Shown here in pieces: positions 9,444 through 19,019 of a stretch of 64,000 nt of DNA; position 1 is the stretch's first letter, and every line of letters begins with the position of its first letter. The translations under genes and the position numbers were made by a program. The notes below the pieces were generated by a model. That model was not told the DNA's origin. It ran no database searches and saw only the letters and a list, made by a program, of their open reading frames with translations. The stretch comes from Dyadobacter fanqingshengii (GTDB lineage Bacteria; Bacteroidota; Bacteroidia; Cytophagales; Spirosomataceae), in NCBI RefSeq assembly GCF_023822005.2, contig NZ_CP098806.1, positions 2,480,001-2,544,000 on the forward strand, read 5' to 3'.

Positions 9444-9836
9444 TTATATCAGTTCCTGCCCCACCATGTTAAATACCTGATTGACAAAACCATTATATTC
9501 GGTAAATACATCAGGCTTGATTAGAAATTCACGCGCCCCCAAGCGCAGGCACCTCTCCCTGGTGGCGTCGATGGAGGAAGTCGACGTGGCGATGACCCTG
9601 ATCTCGGGCCTTGTTGCATGCATTTCCGTTATAATATCGTATCCGTTTTTTCCGGGCATATTCAAATCAGTGACAATTAGTTGCGGTTGCTGCCTGGGCT
9701 TGTTTGCCAGCCATTCCAGCAGTTGGTCGCCATTGCCAAATTCTCCAACGATCTCAAAACCGTTGGAAGCTCCGAATGCCTCTGCCATAAAAAAGCGTTC
9801 GTCCTCATCATTTTCAACTATGGCCAGCGTGATCAT
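9444..9836 (-). CDS. response regulator receiver protein
   Basis: 130 residues from the ATG at 9836. A longer reading frame reaches 9923 but would overlap the kinase upstream, and the Met at 9836 opens directly with the receiver fold (ITLAIVENDEDE). Phosphoacceptor D57 in VTDLNMPG, S/T at the TSTS segment, lysine in LIKPD. No output domain. It starts 11 bp after the stop of the PAS kinase at 9848, so the pair is an operon and this receiver is the likely partner of that kinase. Confidence 0.88.
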   Translation of the reverse strand: MITLAIVENDEDERFFMAEAFGASNGFEIVGEFGNGDQLLEWLANKPRQQPQLIVTDLNMPGKNGYDIITEMHATRPEIRVIATSTSSIDATRERCLRLGAREFLIKPDVFTEYNGFVNQVFNMVGQELI

Positions 9837-9847
9837 GTTCTCTTCTT

Positions 9848-11743
9848 TTATATTGTGGTAGGTTCGTTGGTGGGTATCATTACATGAAAGCTTGTGCCTT
9901 GCCCGGGCGATGATTCTGCCCATATTTTTCCATTGTGGCGCTCGACCACTTTTTTACAAATCGCCAGCCCCATACCGGTTCCGGGATATTGGTTCGGAAA
10001 ATGCAGCTTTTTGAAAACCCCGAATACTTTTTCAAGGTGCTGCTCAGCAATCCCGATCCCGTTATCCGTCACCGCAATACGAACATTACCGCTTTCCGTC
10101 CAAGACCTGACCGATACTTCGGGCATTTTTCCGCCCGTGAATTTAAGTGCATTGGCCAGGAGGTTTTGGAAGAGCTGTGCAAGTTGCACCCTGTCACCAA
10201 CCAAACCCTTGGCAGCGATATCTTTACTTAGCTGAGCGCCGCTTTTTTTAATGGCATCATCCAGATTTAACTCTGCTTCTGTTAAAACATCTTCCAAGTT
10301 AAGTTTTTCACGTTTTAACCCTGTTTTGCTTACCTGCGAATATTTCAGCAGGTTATCAATCAGGTCCTGCATCCGCTGGGTGCCGTTGATGCTTTTTGCA
10401 ACGCTGGCACCGATTTGGTCATACTTTTGCTGTTCGATGTGCTGCTCGATCAGGTATAAGTAACTTTTGACAGACCTGACCGGTTCTTTCAGATCATGGG
10501 AGACGATAGCTGTAAACTCTTCCAGCTCCTGGTTGACAGCCGATAATGCATCGTTGGTAGTCGTTAATTCCCGCACAAGTTGGCGGTATTCGTTGGAGCG
10601 GTCCTGCAAGCTTTGCTCAGCAAGTTTGCGCTCGGTCAGATCCCGGGTCACTTTTGAGAAGCCTGACAGTACGCGTTCTGCATCATAGACGGCGGTGATG
10701 ACTATATTGGCCCAAAAGCGGCTGCCATCCTTACGCAAGCGCCAGCCTTCTTCCTCGTATTTCCCGGTAGCCCTGGCGATACGCAGTTCGCGCGCAGGTT
10801 TCCCGCTCAGGATGTCTTCCTCTGGGTAAAAAATTGAAAAATACTTGCCTATTACCTCTTCGGCTGTATAGCCCTTTATACGCTTCGCCCCCTCATTCCA
10901 GCTGCCAATTCGTCCTTTGGTATCGAGCATAAAAATCCCGTAATCACCTACCTGTTCAACCAGCGACCTGTAACGGGCCTCGCTTTGGCGCAGGATTTCC
11001 TCGCTTCGCAGGCGTTCGGTCAAGTCCATTGTCACCTTTGAGAACCCGATAAGTTTATTCTGATCATTGAAAAGAGCGGTCAGCACCACGCTCGCCCAAA
11101 ACAGCGAGCCGCCTTTCTTAACCCGCCAACCTTCTTCACGGTACGCGCCCATATCTCTGGCAATTTCAAGTTCCCGCTCAGGCTTTTGGTCAATAAGGTC
11201 GGTGGCGGTATAGAAAATGGAGAAATGTTTTCCTAACACCTCGCTCTCTGTATAGCCCTGGATCAACCGGCCGCCGTCATTCCACGTGACTATATATCCC
11301 TCCGGGTTCAGCATGAAGATCGAGTAATCCTTGACTGCTTCTGCCATCAGCCGGTAACGCTCTTCACTTTTCATTAACTCAATTTGCATTTGCTTCCGTT
11401 CGGAAATATCACGCAGCATTACGCAAAAGCCCTCGTGCCCATCCTCATTAAAGATAGGAGCATAGGAGCTTTCACACCAGAACCTGTTGCCGTTTTTGTT
11501 TACTTTCCAGCTTTCTACCACCAGTTTCTTATGCAGCAAGGCCTGATCCCGCTCATATTGATATTGGAATAAATCCCCCTCTCCGTTTCCCAATGCGTGA
11601 AAAGGCTTTCCTTCGAGGTCACCTTGCTCATAGCCAGTGATTTGGCGGGCGGCCGGGTTACAGGAGACGATTTTTCCAGACGCGTCAAGTACAACCACTC
11701 CCTCGCTTAGGTGTTCAAGAATAACATCATTTGTAATAAGCAT
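9848..11743 (-). CDS. multi-PAS sensor histidine kinase
   Basis: A 631-residue soluble kinase. Three PAS domains come first: residues ~8-115 (NPAARQITGYEQGDL, then a PAC-like motif with RDISERK), ~128-245 and ~255-370. The second and third are close repeats of each other (both contain WNDG/WNEG and KHFSIFY/KYFSIFY, then TG/MG-containing loops). The HisKA helix has SHDLKEPV (His near 417) and the HATPase has DNGIGI and GMGLAIC. No transmembrane segment. It is co-transcribed with the receiver at 9444. The signal is unknown; the PAS repeats suggest redox, light or small-ligand sensing. Confidence 0.9.
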   Translation of the reverse strand: MLITNDVILEHLSEGVVVLDASGKIVSCNPAARQITGYEQGDLEGKPFHALGNGEGDLFQYQYERDQALLHKKLVVESWKVNKNGNRFWCESSYAPIFNEDGHEGFCVMLRDISERKQMQIELMKSEERYRLMAEAVKDYSIFMLNPEGYIVTWNDGGRLIQGYTESEVLGKHFSIFYTATDLIDQKPERELEIARDMGAYREEGWRVKKGGSLFWASVVLTALFNDQNKLIGFSKVTMDLTERLRSEEILRQSEARYRSLVEQVGDYGIFMLDTKGRIGSWNEGAKRIKGYTAEEVIGKYFSIFYPEEDILSGKPARELRIARATGKYEEEGWRLRKDGSRFWANIVITAVYDAERVLSGFSKVTRDLTERKLAEQSLQDRSNEYRQLVRELTTTNDALSAVNQELEEFTAIVSHDLKEPVRSVKSYLYLIEQHIEQQKYDQIGASVAKSINGTQRMQDLIDNLLKYSQVSKTGLKREKLNLEDVLTEAELNLDDAIKKSGAQLSKDIAAKGLVGDRVQLAQLFQNLLANALKFTGGKMPEVSVRSWTESGNVRIAVTDNGIGIAEQHLEKVFGVFKKLHFPNQYPGTGMGLAICKKVVERHNGKIWAESSPGQGTSFHVMIPTNEPTTI

Positions 11744-11789
11744 ACGGGAAATTTACAGCATATGAGCACAAAATCAAACATTGGAGCAG

Positions 11790-12401
11790 TTAAACGAGCA
11801 TTCCTCTCATATCATCGTTCTCACGCTTTCTTTCTGTAATTGCAGCGTTAATCATATTGTCCAGCTCATTATTGAATGCGGCAAGTTCGCTTTTCAGGGA
11901 TTCGTAACACAATTGCAGGCTCGTTATATAATTCTGATGGGCAGCCAAGGCTTTTTTCGGGTGCTTTTCATACTCCAAATATTCAATTGTGATCTGCTGA
12001 TGAACGGGGTCGACGTACCATTCGCCTATCGGTTCCGGCACGTCTATGGGCGGACAGCAGCCAAGTAAGTACAATTGTCCCTGAGCAGGATATTGGAAAA
12101 TCAGGACCGTAACACGGAATTTGGAATTGCTTTTATGGCCCGGCTGGAAAACCGAAGCGGGATATATGCGTTCAGCCAGCACCTGATGCCCTTTCTTGAA
12201 ATCAATGTCCGGTAAATGAAGTTGAAGCGGCTGTTTTAATGCTTCAATGTGCGATTGGATTTGTTCGGAATCAAAGTAGCGCTCCGGCCACTGTCTTAGC
12301 TGGTCAAAAATTTCCCTTCGCGTTTTAAGAAAAATTGCGTCAAGGTTGTATTGAGAAAATAGCTTTATTTTCTGCATAGGGAAATTATTTTTGGTCGTCA
12401 C
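11790..12401 (-). CDS. hypothetical protein
   Basis: A 203-residue acidic-to-neutral soluble protein that I do not recognise. No signal peptide or membrane segment. The middle has a beta-rich part (FRVTVLIFQYPAQGQLYLLG) and the last 60 residues look helical. A second Met at residue 9 (MQKIKLF) is an equally good start. It lies 46 bp upstream of the PAS kinase gene on the same strand, so co-transcription with kinase and receiver is possible. Confidence 0.5.
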   Translation of the reverse strand: MTTKNNFPMQKIKLFSQYNLDAIFLKTRREIFDQLRQWPERYFDSEQIQSHIEALKQPLQLHLPDIDFKKGHQVLAERIYPASVFQPGHKSNSKFRVTVLIFQYPAQGQLYLLGCCPPIDVPEPIGEWYVDPVHQQITIEYLEYEKHPKKALAAHQNYITSLQLCYESLKSELAAFNNELDNMINAAITERKRENDDMRGMLV

Positions 12402-12523
12402 CCAGACGAATTTTTGTTCAAATCTCCATTGACGTATATATACCCTAATCTATAAAATGCATGCCAGACATGACTCCTAAGTCGGCTCGCTGGCAGCAAA
12501 GTCTTTTTAATATGGGCGAAAAA

Positions 12524-14359
12524 TCAGGTAACCTTTTTTGAAGCCAGCAGTCCGGCTGGTACTTTCAGAGCGCCGGTTTCAAAGTCGATCAATCCGTTAC
12601 GCTCATTTTCAATGTTGGTCGCCTGGGTGTAGACATCTCCGGCCACGGACCTTTTTGCCAGTTCTTTCTTAAAAAGTGTAATCTGGCTGGCGCGATCGGT
12701 GTCATCCACAGGTCCGCCGTAGTTTTCGAAGCCAAAACCACCCCATTCACTCACAACCAGCGGCACTTGCTTGCGGTAGAAATACGGATCGCCTACTACG
12801 AGCGGGAAAGCTGCAATGGTGTCCAGATTCCCCTTTGTCAGCTCATCGAGCATCCATTGCCAGTGCGCGAGGTCCGGAGTATACAAATGTGCCGTTAGTA
12901 GGTCAGACTTAAGTCTTCCTTCAAAAGAAATATGCTGCCAGCCATCATTATCGACAACCAAAAACTGGGGAAATGCGAGTTGCATGTAATGATACATATT
13001 GACAATATACTCACGCGTATCCAGGTTGTGGGCAATGTCCTGCGCGCCCCAGTCTTCATTATACAAACTCCATATAACAACAGATGGATGGGTGCCGATC
13101 AAAGCGAGCATACGCAGAAGTTCTGCCTGATGGTTTTCCCGGCTTTTCAGTGTAGACTGATGCGGGCTTGGCACCTCAACCCAAAGCAGCATTCCAATTT
13201 TATCGGCAAGCTTGTAAATGCGCGGATCAACACCTGCAATATGGATTCTGACCAGGTTACAGCCCAACTCTTTCATTGCCAGCAAATGCCTTTTGATCTG
13301 ATCATATGTGGCATTGCCTGGCTGGTAAAGGATGCCGTCCAGATAAATCGGCTTATTATTCAGATACAGGTGGCTGCCTCTTGCCTCAAATTTCCTGAGA
13401 CCGAATTTTGTCTCGATCTCAGAAATAGCGCCCTGTTCGTTCACGAGCTGCGCCACCAGCTTGTATTGATTTGGATTTTCGGTTGACCATAGCAATGCAT
13501 CAGGAACATCCAGGACAAGCCGCTGTGATTTCTGTCCGGCTTCGAGCATCAGCGGAAATTCATCCTCGGCCACCAAAGTTTCATTTGCCCTGGCGTCGGG
13601 CAGGAAAACAGAGAGCTTTATCTTATACAAACCGGGATCATGAATGCGGGTTGTAAGTGTAAACCTTACGAGGTTATCTTCAATAATACTCACCACGCCA
13701 ACTCTGGACCGAAGACGGTTTCTCTCTACATTTTCCAGCCAGATACTGCGCACGGCCCCGGTAAAAGTCTGGTACCAAATGCCGCCCCGCTTGTAAACGT
13801 GCGATTCCTGCTTGCCACGGGGAATATCCGCGTCCATGCTGCTTGCAACACGCACCGTCAGCCGGTTTATCGGCCGCAGTTTTTCCAGTTCATACGAAAA
13901 CGAAGTGTATTCTCCGATATGGATCCGCTCACCTTCAATGGTTGTTAGGGGACTACCATTGAGCCAAACCTGGGTTTCGTATCCGCAGGCTCCGAAGGTA
14001 AGCTGTGGAATGGTGTCGCTTTCTTCAACAGAAGACGCGTATTCTGGCCGCTTGAATTCTCTTTCATACCAAACTACGATCTTGTCCTTCCAGGAAGAAC
14101 CTTCCTGCTGAGACGCTGCCAGATGCTGCTCTACACTTCCGGGCCAATTCGCGGTTTGAGAAAATGTGTGCTGGACAAACCAGTTTTCAGCAACTCCCCT
14201 GTCATTAGGATCAACGGCAAATTTCCATTCTCCGTCGAGCAACAAATATTCGTTAGGCCTGATAACAGCCCTGGGCAGATCGTCCTGAAAAGTTTCCTTT
14301 TCCAAAGCTAAAGGCGCTTCCCGGCTCTTGGATGACCCGTAATTGGTATGATTTCGCAT
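12524..14359 (-). CDS. glycoside hydrolase family 2 protein
   Basis: A 611-residue GH2-type beta-glycosidase (galactosidase/glucuronidase/mannosidase-like). Order: jelly-roll sugar-binding domain (DGEWKFAVDPNDRG near the start), Ig-like domain, TIM barrel. The acid/base Glu is in WSLYNEDWG (around 430) and the nucleophile Glu in SEWGGFG (around 538). No signal peptide, so cytoplasmic, unlike most polysaccharide-utilisation GH2 enzymes. Length is near the short end of the family. It is followed by no PUL genes; neighbours are stress-type genes. Specificity cannot be read from the sequence. Confidence 0.88.
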   Translation of the reverse strand: MRNHTNYGSSKSREAPLALEKETFQDDLPRAVIRPNEYLLLDGEWKFAVDPNDRGVAENWFVQHTFSQTANWPGSVEQHLAASQQEGSSWKDKIVVWYEREFKRPEYASSVEESDTIPQLTFGACGYETQVWLNGSPLTTIEGERIHIGEYTSFSYELEKLRPINRLTVRVASSMDADIPRGKQESHVYKRGGIWYQTFTGAVRSIWLENVERNRLRSRVGVVSIIEDNLVRFTLTTRIHDPGLYKIKLSVFLPDARANETLVAEDEFPLMLEAGQKSQRLVLDVPDALLWSTENPNQYKLVAQLVNEQGAISEIETKFGLRKFEARGSHLYLNNKPIYLDGILYQPGNATYDQIKRHLLAMKELGCNLVRIHIAGVDPRIYKLADKIGMLLWVEVPSPHQSTLKSRENHQAELLRMLALIGTHPSVVIWSLYNEDWGAQDIAHNLDTREYIVNMYHYMQLAFPQFLVVDNDGWQHISFEGRLKSDLLTAHLYTPDLAHWQWMLDELTKGNLDTIAAFPLVVGDPYFYRKQVPLVVSEWGGFGFENYGGPVDDTDRASQITLFKKELAKRSVAGDVYTQATNIENERNGLIDFETGALKVPAGLLASKKVT

Positions 14360-14371
14360 GCATTTTAATGA

Positions 14372-14875
14372 TTAATATTCATCTTCCTCACCCTTTTTGT
14401 TCCGCTTGCAGATCATCACGATCGCGGCGGTTATGGCCAGACCAACGATCACTTTTTTGGCGAATCCTTTTGGGTTATGCTTTAATTCAGATTTGCCGCC
14501 GAGTTCCGAGAAGATATTGGGAAAATGTCCACGCTTGATGTCATCCACCAAACCTTCTACCATATTGACCCGGTCTGCCAACAGCAATGGTAACCAATGC
14601 CCGTAGCTTGACTCGCTGAATTTGAATGCATACCTGCGGATCTTTCCACTTAAACCGCTCGGCGGATTAGGTGTTCCAAAAACGGCTGTGATGGTCGGCC
14701 TTTCATTGGATGTAAGAATTTCAACATGCGCTGCCTGCTGGGATGGTCTTTCCCAAACCATTCCTTTATTATCGTTTTCATTTCGATTCTTCATTGGATA
14801 TGAAGGAACATCGAGTGGGTTGGCGTCAATGCCCCACCCATTTATGTCTTTGCGCTCAAAATCTTTGTTTTCCAT
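14372..14875 (-). CDS. hypothetical protein with C-terminal membrane anchor
   Basis: A 167-residue protein. The first 130 residues are polar and include NPPSGLSGKIRRYAFKFSESSYGHWL, then a C-terminal hydrophobic helix (KKVIVGLAITAAIVMI) followed by a charged tail (KRNKKGEEDEY). This pattern suggests a tail-anchored or single-pass inner-membrane protein. It sits between the formaldehyde-dehydrogenase-like and GH2 genes on the same strand, 10 and 12 bp from them, so it probably belongs to their operon. Not recognised. Confidence 0.6.
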   Translation of the reverse strand: MENKDFERKDINGWGIDANPLDVPSYPMKNRNENDNKGMVWERPSQQAAHVEILTSNERPTITAVFGTPNPPSGLSGKIRRYAFKFSESSYGHWLPLLLADRVNMVEGLVDDIKRGHFPNIFSELGGKSELKHNPKGFAKKVIVGLAITAAIVMICKRNKKGEEDEY

Positions 14876-14885
14876 GATTGTGATA

Positions 14886-16040
14886 TTATTTATTGGCTGA
14901 TGGTGGGATCAAAATGGTTTTGATGCAATTGTCCAGTTTTGCTGAGAAAATGTGATACGCATCGGACACTTCTTCGAGTGGGACACGGTGGGTTATCATC
15001 TCCTTTGGGTTCAACCGACCTTCACGAACATGCTCGATCAATCTGGGTAGAAGTCGTTTAACCGAAGCCTGATTGGCACGGATTGTGATTCCTTTGTTCA
15101 CTACATTACCAATGGGAACCAGATTATCAGTAGGTCCGTAAACACCAACTATGGATACTACGCCTCCTTTTTTAACTGAATTGATAGCCCAATGCAGAGC
15201 AGTGGCCGAACCAGCCTGTAACATAAGCTTCCGGCCTGTAATGGTCTGCATTGCATTTCCCGCTGCTTCACAGCCGACGGCATCAATGCAAACATCTGCT
15301 CCTATATAGCCGGTTGTTTTTTTGATAAACAAAACCACATCTTCCAGCGAGCGAAAATTATACGCCTCGCATTGTGCAAACTGCTTCACAAATTCCAGCC
15401 GGTATTCAATGTGGTCGATAACGATCACGCGACCGGCACCGAATAACCACGCACTTTTTGCAGCCATAATCCCAACAGGTCCCGCTCCGAAAACCACAAC
15501 CGTATCACCCGGTTTTATAGCAGCCATTTCAGCAGCCTGATATCCCGTGGGCACAACATCGGTTAACAAAACAGCATCATCATGGTCAATGTCATCGGGA
15601 ATCACCATAGGGCCAACATCAGCGTAAGGCACCCTCACATATTCGGCCTGCCCTCCGTCAAAACCTCCGGCGGTGTGGGAATAGCCAAAAATCCCTCCTA
15701 CCGCCGTTGCCTGCGGGTTGGATTCATGGCAGTTTCCGTAAAGGCCCTGCTGGCAAAACACACATTTTCCACAAGCTATATTAAATGGCACCAACACATT
15801 GTCCCCTACTTTCAGATTCTGAACGTCGGAGCCAATGTCTTCCACCACACCAATAAATTCATGGCCGAAAGTTGTGCCTACGCGTGTGTCGGGCACCAGT
15901 CCATGATATAAATGTAAGTCCGATCCGCAAATGCAGGAACGTGTCACCCGCACGATAGCATCGCCGGGATGCTGTATTTCGGGCATTGGTTTTTGATCTG
16001 CCCGGACCCGGTAAGGGCCACGGTAATTCATTGCAAGCAT
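14886..16040 (-). CDS. zinc-dependent alcohol/formaldehyde dehydrogenase
   Basis: A 384-residue zinc MDR enzyme of the glutathione-independent formaldehyde dehydrogenase-like group. Catalytic zinc ligands lie in SCICGSDLH and GHEF, and the structural zinc loop is CGKCVFCQQGLYGNC. The nucleotide-binding glycine motif is FGAGPVG, followed by an acidic residue after IVID that favours NAD. The long insert with GGFDGGQAEYVRVPYAD is typical of this group. It likely oxidises formaldehyde or short alcohols. Upstream of the membrane-anchored and GH2 genes, same strand. Confidence 0.87.
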   Translation of the reverse strand: MLAMNYRGPYRVRADQKPMPEIQHPGDAIVRVTRSCICGSDLHLYHGLVPDTRVGTTFGHEFIGVVEDIGSDVQNLKVGDNVLVPFNIACGKCVFCQQGLYGNCHESNPQATAVGGIFGYSHTAGGFDGGQAEYVRVPYADVGPMVIPDDIDHDDAVLLTDVVPTGYQAAEMAAIKPGDTVVVFGAGPVGIMAAKSAWLFGAGRVIVIDHIEYRLEFVKQFAQCEAYNFRSLEDVVLFIKKTTGYIGADVCIDAVGCEAAGNAMQTITGRKLMLQAGSATALHWAINSVKKGGVVSIVGVYGPTDNLVPIGNVVNKGITIRANQASVKRLLPRLIEHVREGRLNPKEMITHRVPLEEVSDAYHIFSAKLDNCIKTILIPPSANK

Positions 16041-16258
16041 AAGTTTGTTGTTAAGTGGTTTTTTGTCTCAACTTCCATCTTTCCCTTTCGTCAAAGACAT
16101 TGGAATTACGTGAGGCTACCACGCGTTCCAACAATTGTTCCAAAAGTCCAGATCACTTATCTGCACCCACTTTTCCTACTATTTATACAAGCAATGCGTT
16201 AGCGGCCTCTATTATGGGGAAGCAGTTCCCGAAAACGTGAACAATGTTTGAAAGACTG

Positions 16259-16879
16259 TTAAGCCGTCGAACCTGCCAGCTTACTTTTGAGGACTCGCAC
16301 TTCCTCTTCCAGCTTCCGGACATACTCATTCTGCTCTTGCAGCATTGGCAGCATTTCCTGTTCCGTATATCTCGGAGTAATGTGCTGCGGACAGTTCCAG
16401 TCGTATGCTTTGATATGAAAGATCAACATCCTTTCGGGGCGGAATTTGTAATCTTCCGGTGTGAGGAGGTCATAGAGATCAGGATTATCGCTGATCTCTA
16501 TGATTTCTGCCTCTGCGTAAACTTTTAATCGCGCCTGCATTGGGTAGGAAAGCAGGATTAGCGATACCCTTGGGTTTTTCGCGATATTCCCGACCGATAT
16601 ATATTGCCGGTTCCCGCTGAAATCTACAATTCCAATGGTTTGGTTATCAATGACTTTGATAAAACCCTGCGGCCCGCCGCGATGCTGGATATACGGGAAG
16701 TCGTTTTCCCCGTACGAAGCTATGTAGAAGCTGTCCATCTGGCCGATGAAATTGGCTTCAACGGCGGTCAAACCTTCCCTGAAACTCATTTTTTCCACCC
16801 GCTCATAGGTGTTGCGGCTACCCATTCTTTGCTGGATGGCTTTAATTCCGTCGGTAAATGCAAGCTTGGAGTAGTTCAT
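16259..16879 (-). CDS. pyridoxamine 5'-phosphate oxidase family protein
   Basis: A 206-residue protein with the split-barrel FMN-binding fold: FIGQMDSFYIASYGENDFPYIQHRGG, then VDFSGNRQYISVGNIAKNPRVSLIL. These match general-stress/PNPOx-like proteins, not true PdxH. The C-terminus (LQEQNEYVRKLEEEVRVLKSKL) is a short coiled coil, perhaps for oligomerisation. Flavin binding is expected; substrate unknown. Confidence 0.85.
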   Translation of the reverse strand: MNYSKLAFTDGIKAIQQRMGSRNTYERVEKMSFREGLTAVEANFIGQMDSFYIASYGENDFPYIQHRGGPQGFIKVIDNQTIGIVDFSGNRQYISVGNIAKNPRVSLILLSYPMQARLKVYAEAEIIEISDNPDLYDLLTPEDYKFRPERMLIFHIKAYDWNCPQHITPRYTEQEMLPMLQEQNEYVRKLEEEVRVLKSKLAGSTA

Positions 16880-16915
16880 GGCAATCCTGTTTGAGTTAGG
16901 GCTTATCCAGTCACA

Positions 16916-17899
16916 TTATAGTGACTGGATTTGTCTGATCATCTGATTGGTAAATCCCCATTCGTTGTCGTACCAGGCCATCACTTTCACCAGGTCGCCA
17001 TCAACAACCCGCGTCATTTCCAGGTCAACGATCGCTGCGAAAGGACTTTTGGCAATGTCGCTAGAAACGAGTGGCTCGTCCGTTACCGCAACTACTTTTT
17101 CATACCGCTCCGTTGCGGCTTCTTCGGTAAGGATGCGGTTGATTTCTTCAATGGTCGTCGGGCGCTCGGCGATAAATGTAATGTCGGAGATAGAACCTAC
17201 CGGAACCGGCACGCGGACTGCGATCCCATCAAATTTACCTGCATATTGTGGCAATGCTTTGGTGGTGGCAATGGCCGCTCCTGTGGCTGCGGGAGCCAGG
17301 TTCATGCCGGCAGCACGGCCCATACGCGGCTCCCTTTTGGATGGTGCATCCACCAGCGTTTGCGAAGCAGTATAAGCGTGGGTTGTGTTCAGAATGGCTT
17401 TTTTAATACCCAGCCTGCGTCCCAGTATTTCAATTACCGGGCTGATACTGTTGGTTGTACAGCTCGCGCAGGAGAAAATAGAAACTTTACCTTCTTCGGT
17501 ATTCACGCCATGCACAATTGTCGGCGTGTCTTTGGTAGGGCCGGAAATGACTACAAATTTCGCCCCGGAGTGAATGTGCTTTTCGGCATCTGCATAATTA
17601 GTAAAGAAACCTGTACTTTCTATCACCACATCTACCCCGAGCGATTTCCAGGGCAGGTTCTCAATTTCCCGGATGCTATGATATTTGACCGGTTTCCCGC
17701 CAATCACGAGGGTGTCACCTTCAACGCTTACTGTTTTCTCGTATTTTCCGTAATTGCTATCGTATTTAAGGAGGTAGGCAGCGTTTTCAATGCTCATCAA
17801 ATCATTGACGCCAACCACTTCCAGATCATTGTTTTCGAATATGACTTTCAATGCGGCACGTCCGATGCGGCCAAAACCATTAATTGCTACTTTTTTCAT
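16916..17899 (-). CDS. gap: glyceraldehyde-3-phosphate dehydrogenase
   Basis: A 327-residue type I GAPDH that catalyses NAD(P)-dependent conversion of glyceraldehyde 3-phosphate to 1,3-bisphosphoglycerate. The N-terminal NAD motif is INGFGRIGR, the nucleophile is C147, and HAYTASQ with ATGAAIAT are present. The active-site signature is SCASCTTN, where the family consensus is SNASCTTN, so one Asn is replaced by Cys next to the catalytic loop. D34 in GVNDLM suggests NAD use. It lies next to an AraC regulator gene and within a run of stress-related genes, so it may be a second, non-housekeeping copy (inference). Confidence 0.9.
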   Translation of the reverse strand: MKKVAINGFGRIGRAALKVIFENNDLEVVGVNDLMSIENAAYLLKYDSNYGKYEKTVSVEGDTLVIGGKPVKYHSIREIENLPWKSLGVDVVIESTGFFTNYADAEKHIHSGAKFVVISGPTKDTPTIVHGVNTEEGKVSIFSCASCTTNSISPVIEILGRRLGIKKAILNTTHAYTASQTLVDAPSKREPRMGRAAGMNLAPAATGAAIATTKALPQYAGKFDGIAVRVPVPVGSISDITFIAERPTTIEEINRILTEEAATERYEKVVAVTDEPLVSSDIAKSPFAAIVDLEMTRVVDGDLVKVMAWYDNEWGFTNQMIRQIQSL

Positions 17900-18006
17900 G
17901 ATGCTGTTTTTAAGTGAAGAAATCCTGTTGATTTCATGCCTTAAAGTTGCAACATTAAAAAATGTGTTTATTAGGCAAAAATTCCCGTTTAGTTGGCAAT
18001 TTTTCC

Positions 18007-18846
18007 CTATTGAAGCAGGGGCTGCTCCAATTTCTCCCGATAATGACCCGGAGAGACTCCCTCTTTGCTTTTGAAGAACCGGCTGAAAGTCTGGATATCA
18101 TCGTAGCCCAGCTCGTACGCAATTTCCTTAATCGACAAGTTGCTGTAATTAATCTGCCGCCTCGCGTGGATCATGATGCGGTCATGGATGATGTTCAATG
18201 GTGTGCGAGAGGAAACCAGGGAAAAAAGATTGGATAGTGTTTTAGGAGATTTATTCAGTTGAGAAGCATAAAAAGCCACATCGTGATGCGTAGCAAAATG
18301 TTTGTCTACCAAATAGTTGAATTCCCTGACAATTTCGCCCTGGGTTTTGTCGAGTTTGCCAAGGTTGTTGGACTGTCTTAATATTCGTACGGACAGAATG
18401 AGCATCCTTTTCAACAGGGCTTGCAGCATATCCTGCTGCAAAATATCGGTTTTGTGCATTTCGGACCAAAAAATTTCCCATGAAAGCTCGAAGTCCCGCA
18501 CCCGGCTTTCGTCGATTGAAATAATGGGAACACCTGCTGCGCCAAAAAACAGAAAGCCTTTGCTGCCGACTTCATTATCGTGGTTTACAACGCAATAGAA
18601 AGGCTGGTTGAACCGGACCATTCTGGCGGATTCGATTTCAATGCTGTCGATCCTGTGAAATTCGGTTAAAAAAATGATCTGGTTTTTGCCGAGCTGGAAA
18701 GGCACTTTATCAATGGTAATGTTCATGCGGTCTGCCACATTCCAGATGAATGTCATATCTGTTTCACGCACATTTTGCACAATGTGACTATTGCCTGGAT
18801 TAAGCTCGTAAAGACTCAGGATTTCATTCGAATTTTCAAAAACCAT
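18007..18846 (-). CDS. AraC-family transcriptional regulator
   Basis: 279 residues from the ATG at 18846. An open frame reaches 18990, but its extra 48 residues are unlike the family and overlap the terminator of the gene upstream. The C-terminal ~100 residues form the double helix-turn-helix (HHDVAFYASQLNKSPKTLSNLF and IKEIAYELGYDDIQTFSRFFK followed by GVSPGHYR). The N-terminal part is a cupin-like sensor domain. It is placed downstream of the DUF2383 gene and upstream of gap on the same strand. Confidence 0.85.
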   Translation of the reverse strand: MVFENSNEILSLYELNPGNSHIVQNVRETDMTFIWNVADRMNITIDKVPFQLGKNQIIFLTEFHRIDSIEIESARMVRFNQPFYCVVNHDNEVGSKGFLFFGAAGVPIISIDESRVRDFELSWEIFWSEMHKTDILQQDMLQALLKRMLILSVRILRQSNNLGKLDKTQGEIVREFNYLVDKHFATHHDVAFYASQLNKSPKTLSNLFSLVSSRTPLNIIHDRIMIHARRQINYSNLSIKEIAYELGYDDIQTFSRFFKSKEGVSPGHYREKLEQPLLQ

Positions 18847-18969
18847 CTTGCCCGTTTTTTGTCTCAAAAATAGGCCAGAAGATCGAAAATTCAAGAAAAC
18901 ACCCACTTTCTTATCCGGCTCTGTATAACATATAGTTGCAAGCAAAGCAATTCTCTCAAAGTGTAAAAC

Positions 18970-19000
18970 AAAAAAAACCGCCCTTAACAAAGGACGGTTT
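18970..19000 (-). terminator. rho-independent terminator after the DUF2383 gene
   Basis: Read on the minus strand, AAACCGTCC pairs with GGGCGGTTT (one G-U pair), followed by eight Ts. It starts 20 bp after the stop of the gene at 19020-19484, so that gene is probably a separate transcript from the AraC gene. Confidence 0.75.
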
Positions 19001-19019
19001 CAATGAATCTTGCCGCTAA

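Noticed and set aside
16931..17917. A 328-codon open frame antisense to the GAPDH gene
   Set aside because: It mirrors the GAPDH codons fully, has no known domain, and GAPDH is unmistakable on the other strand.
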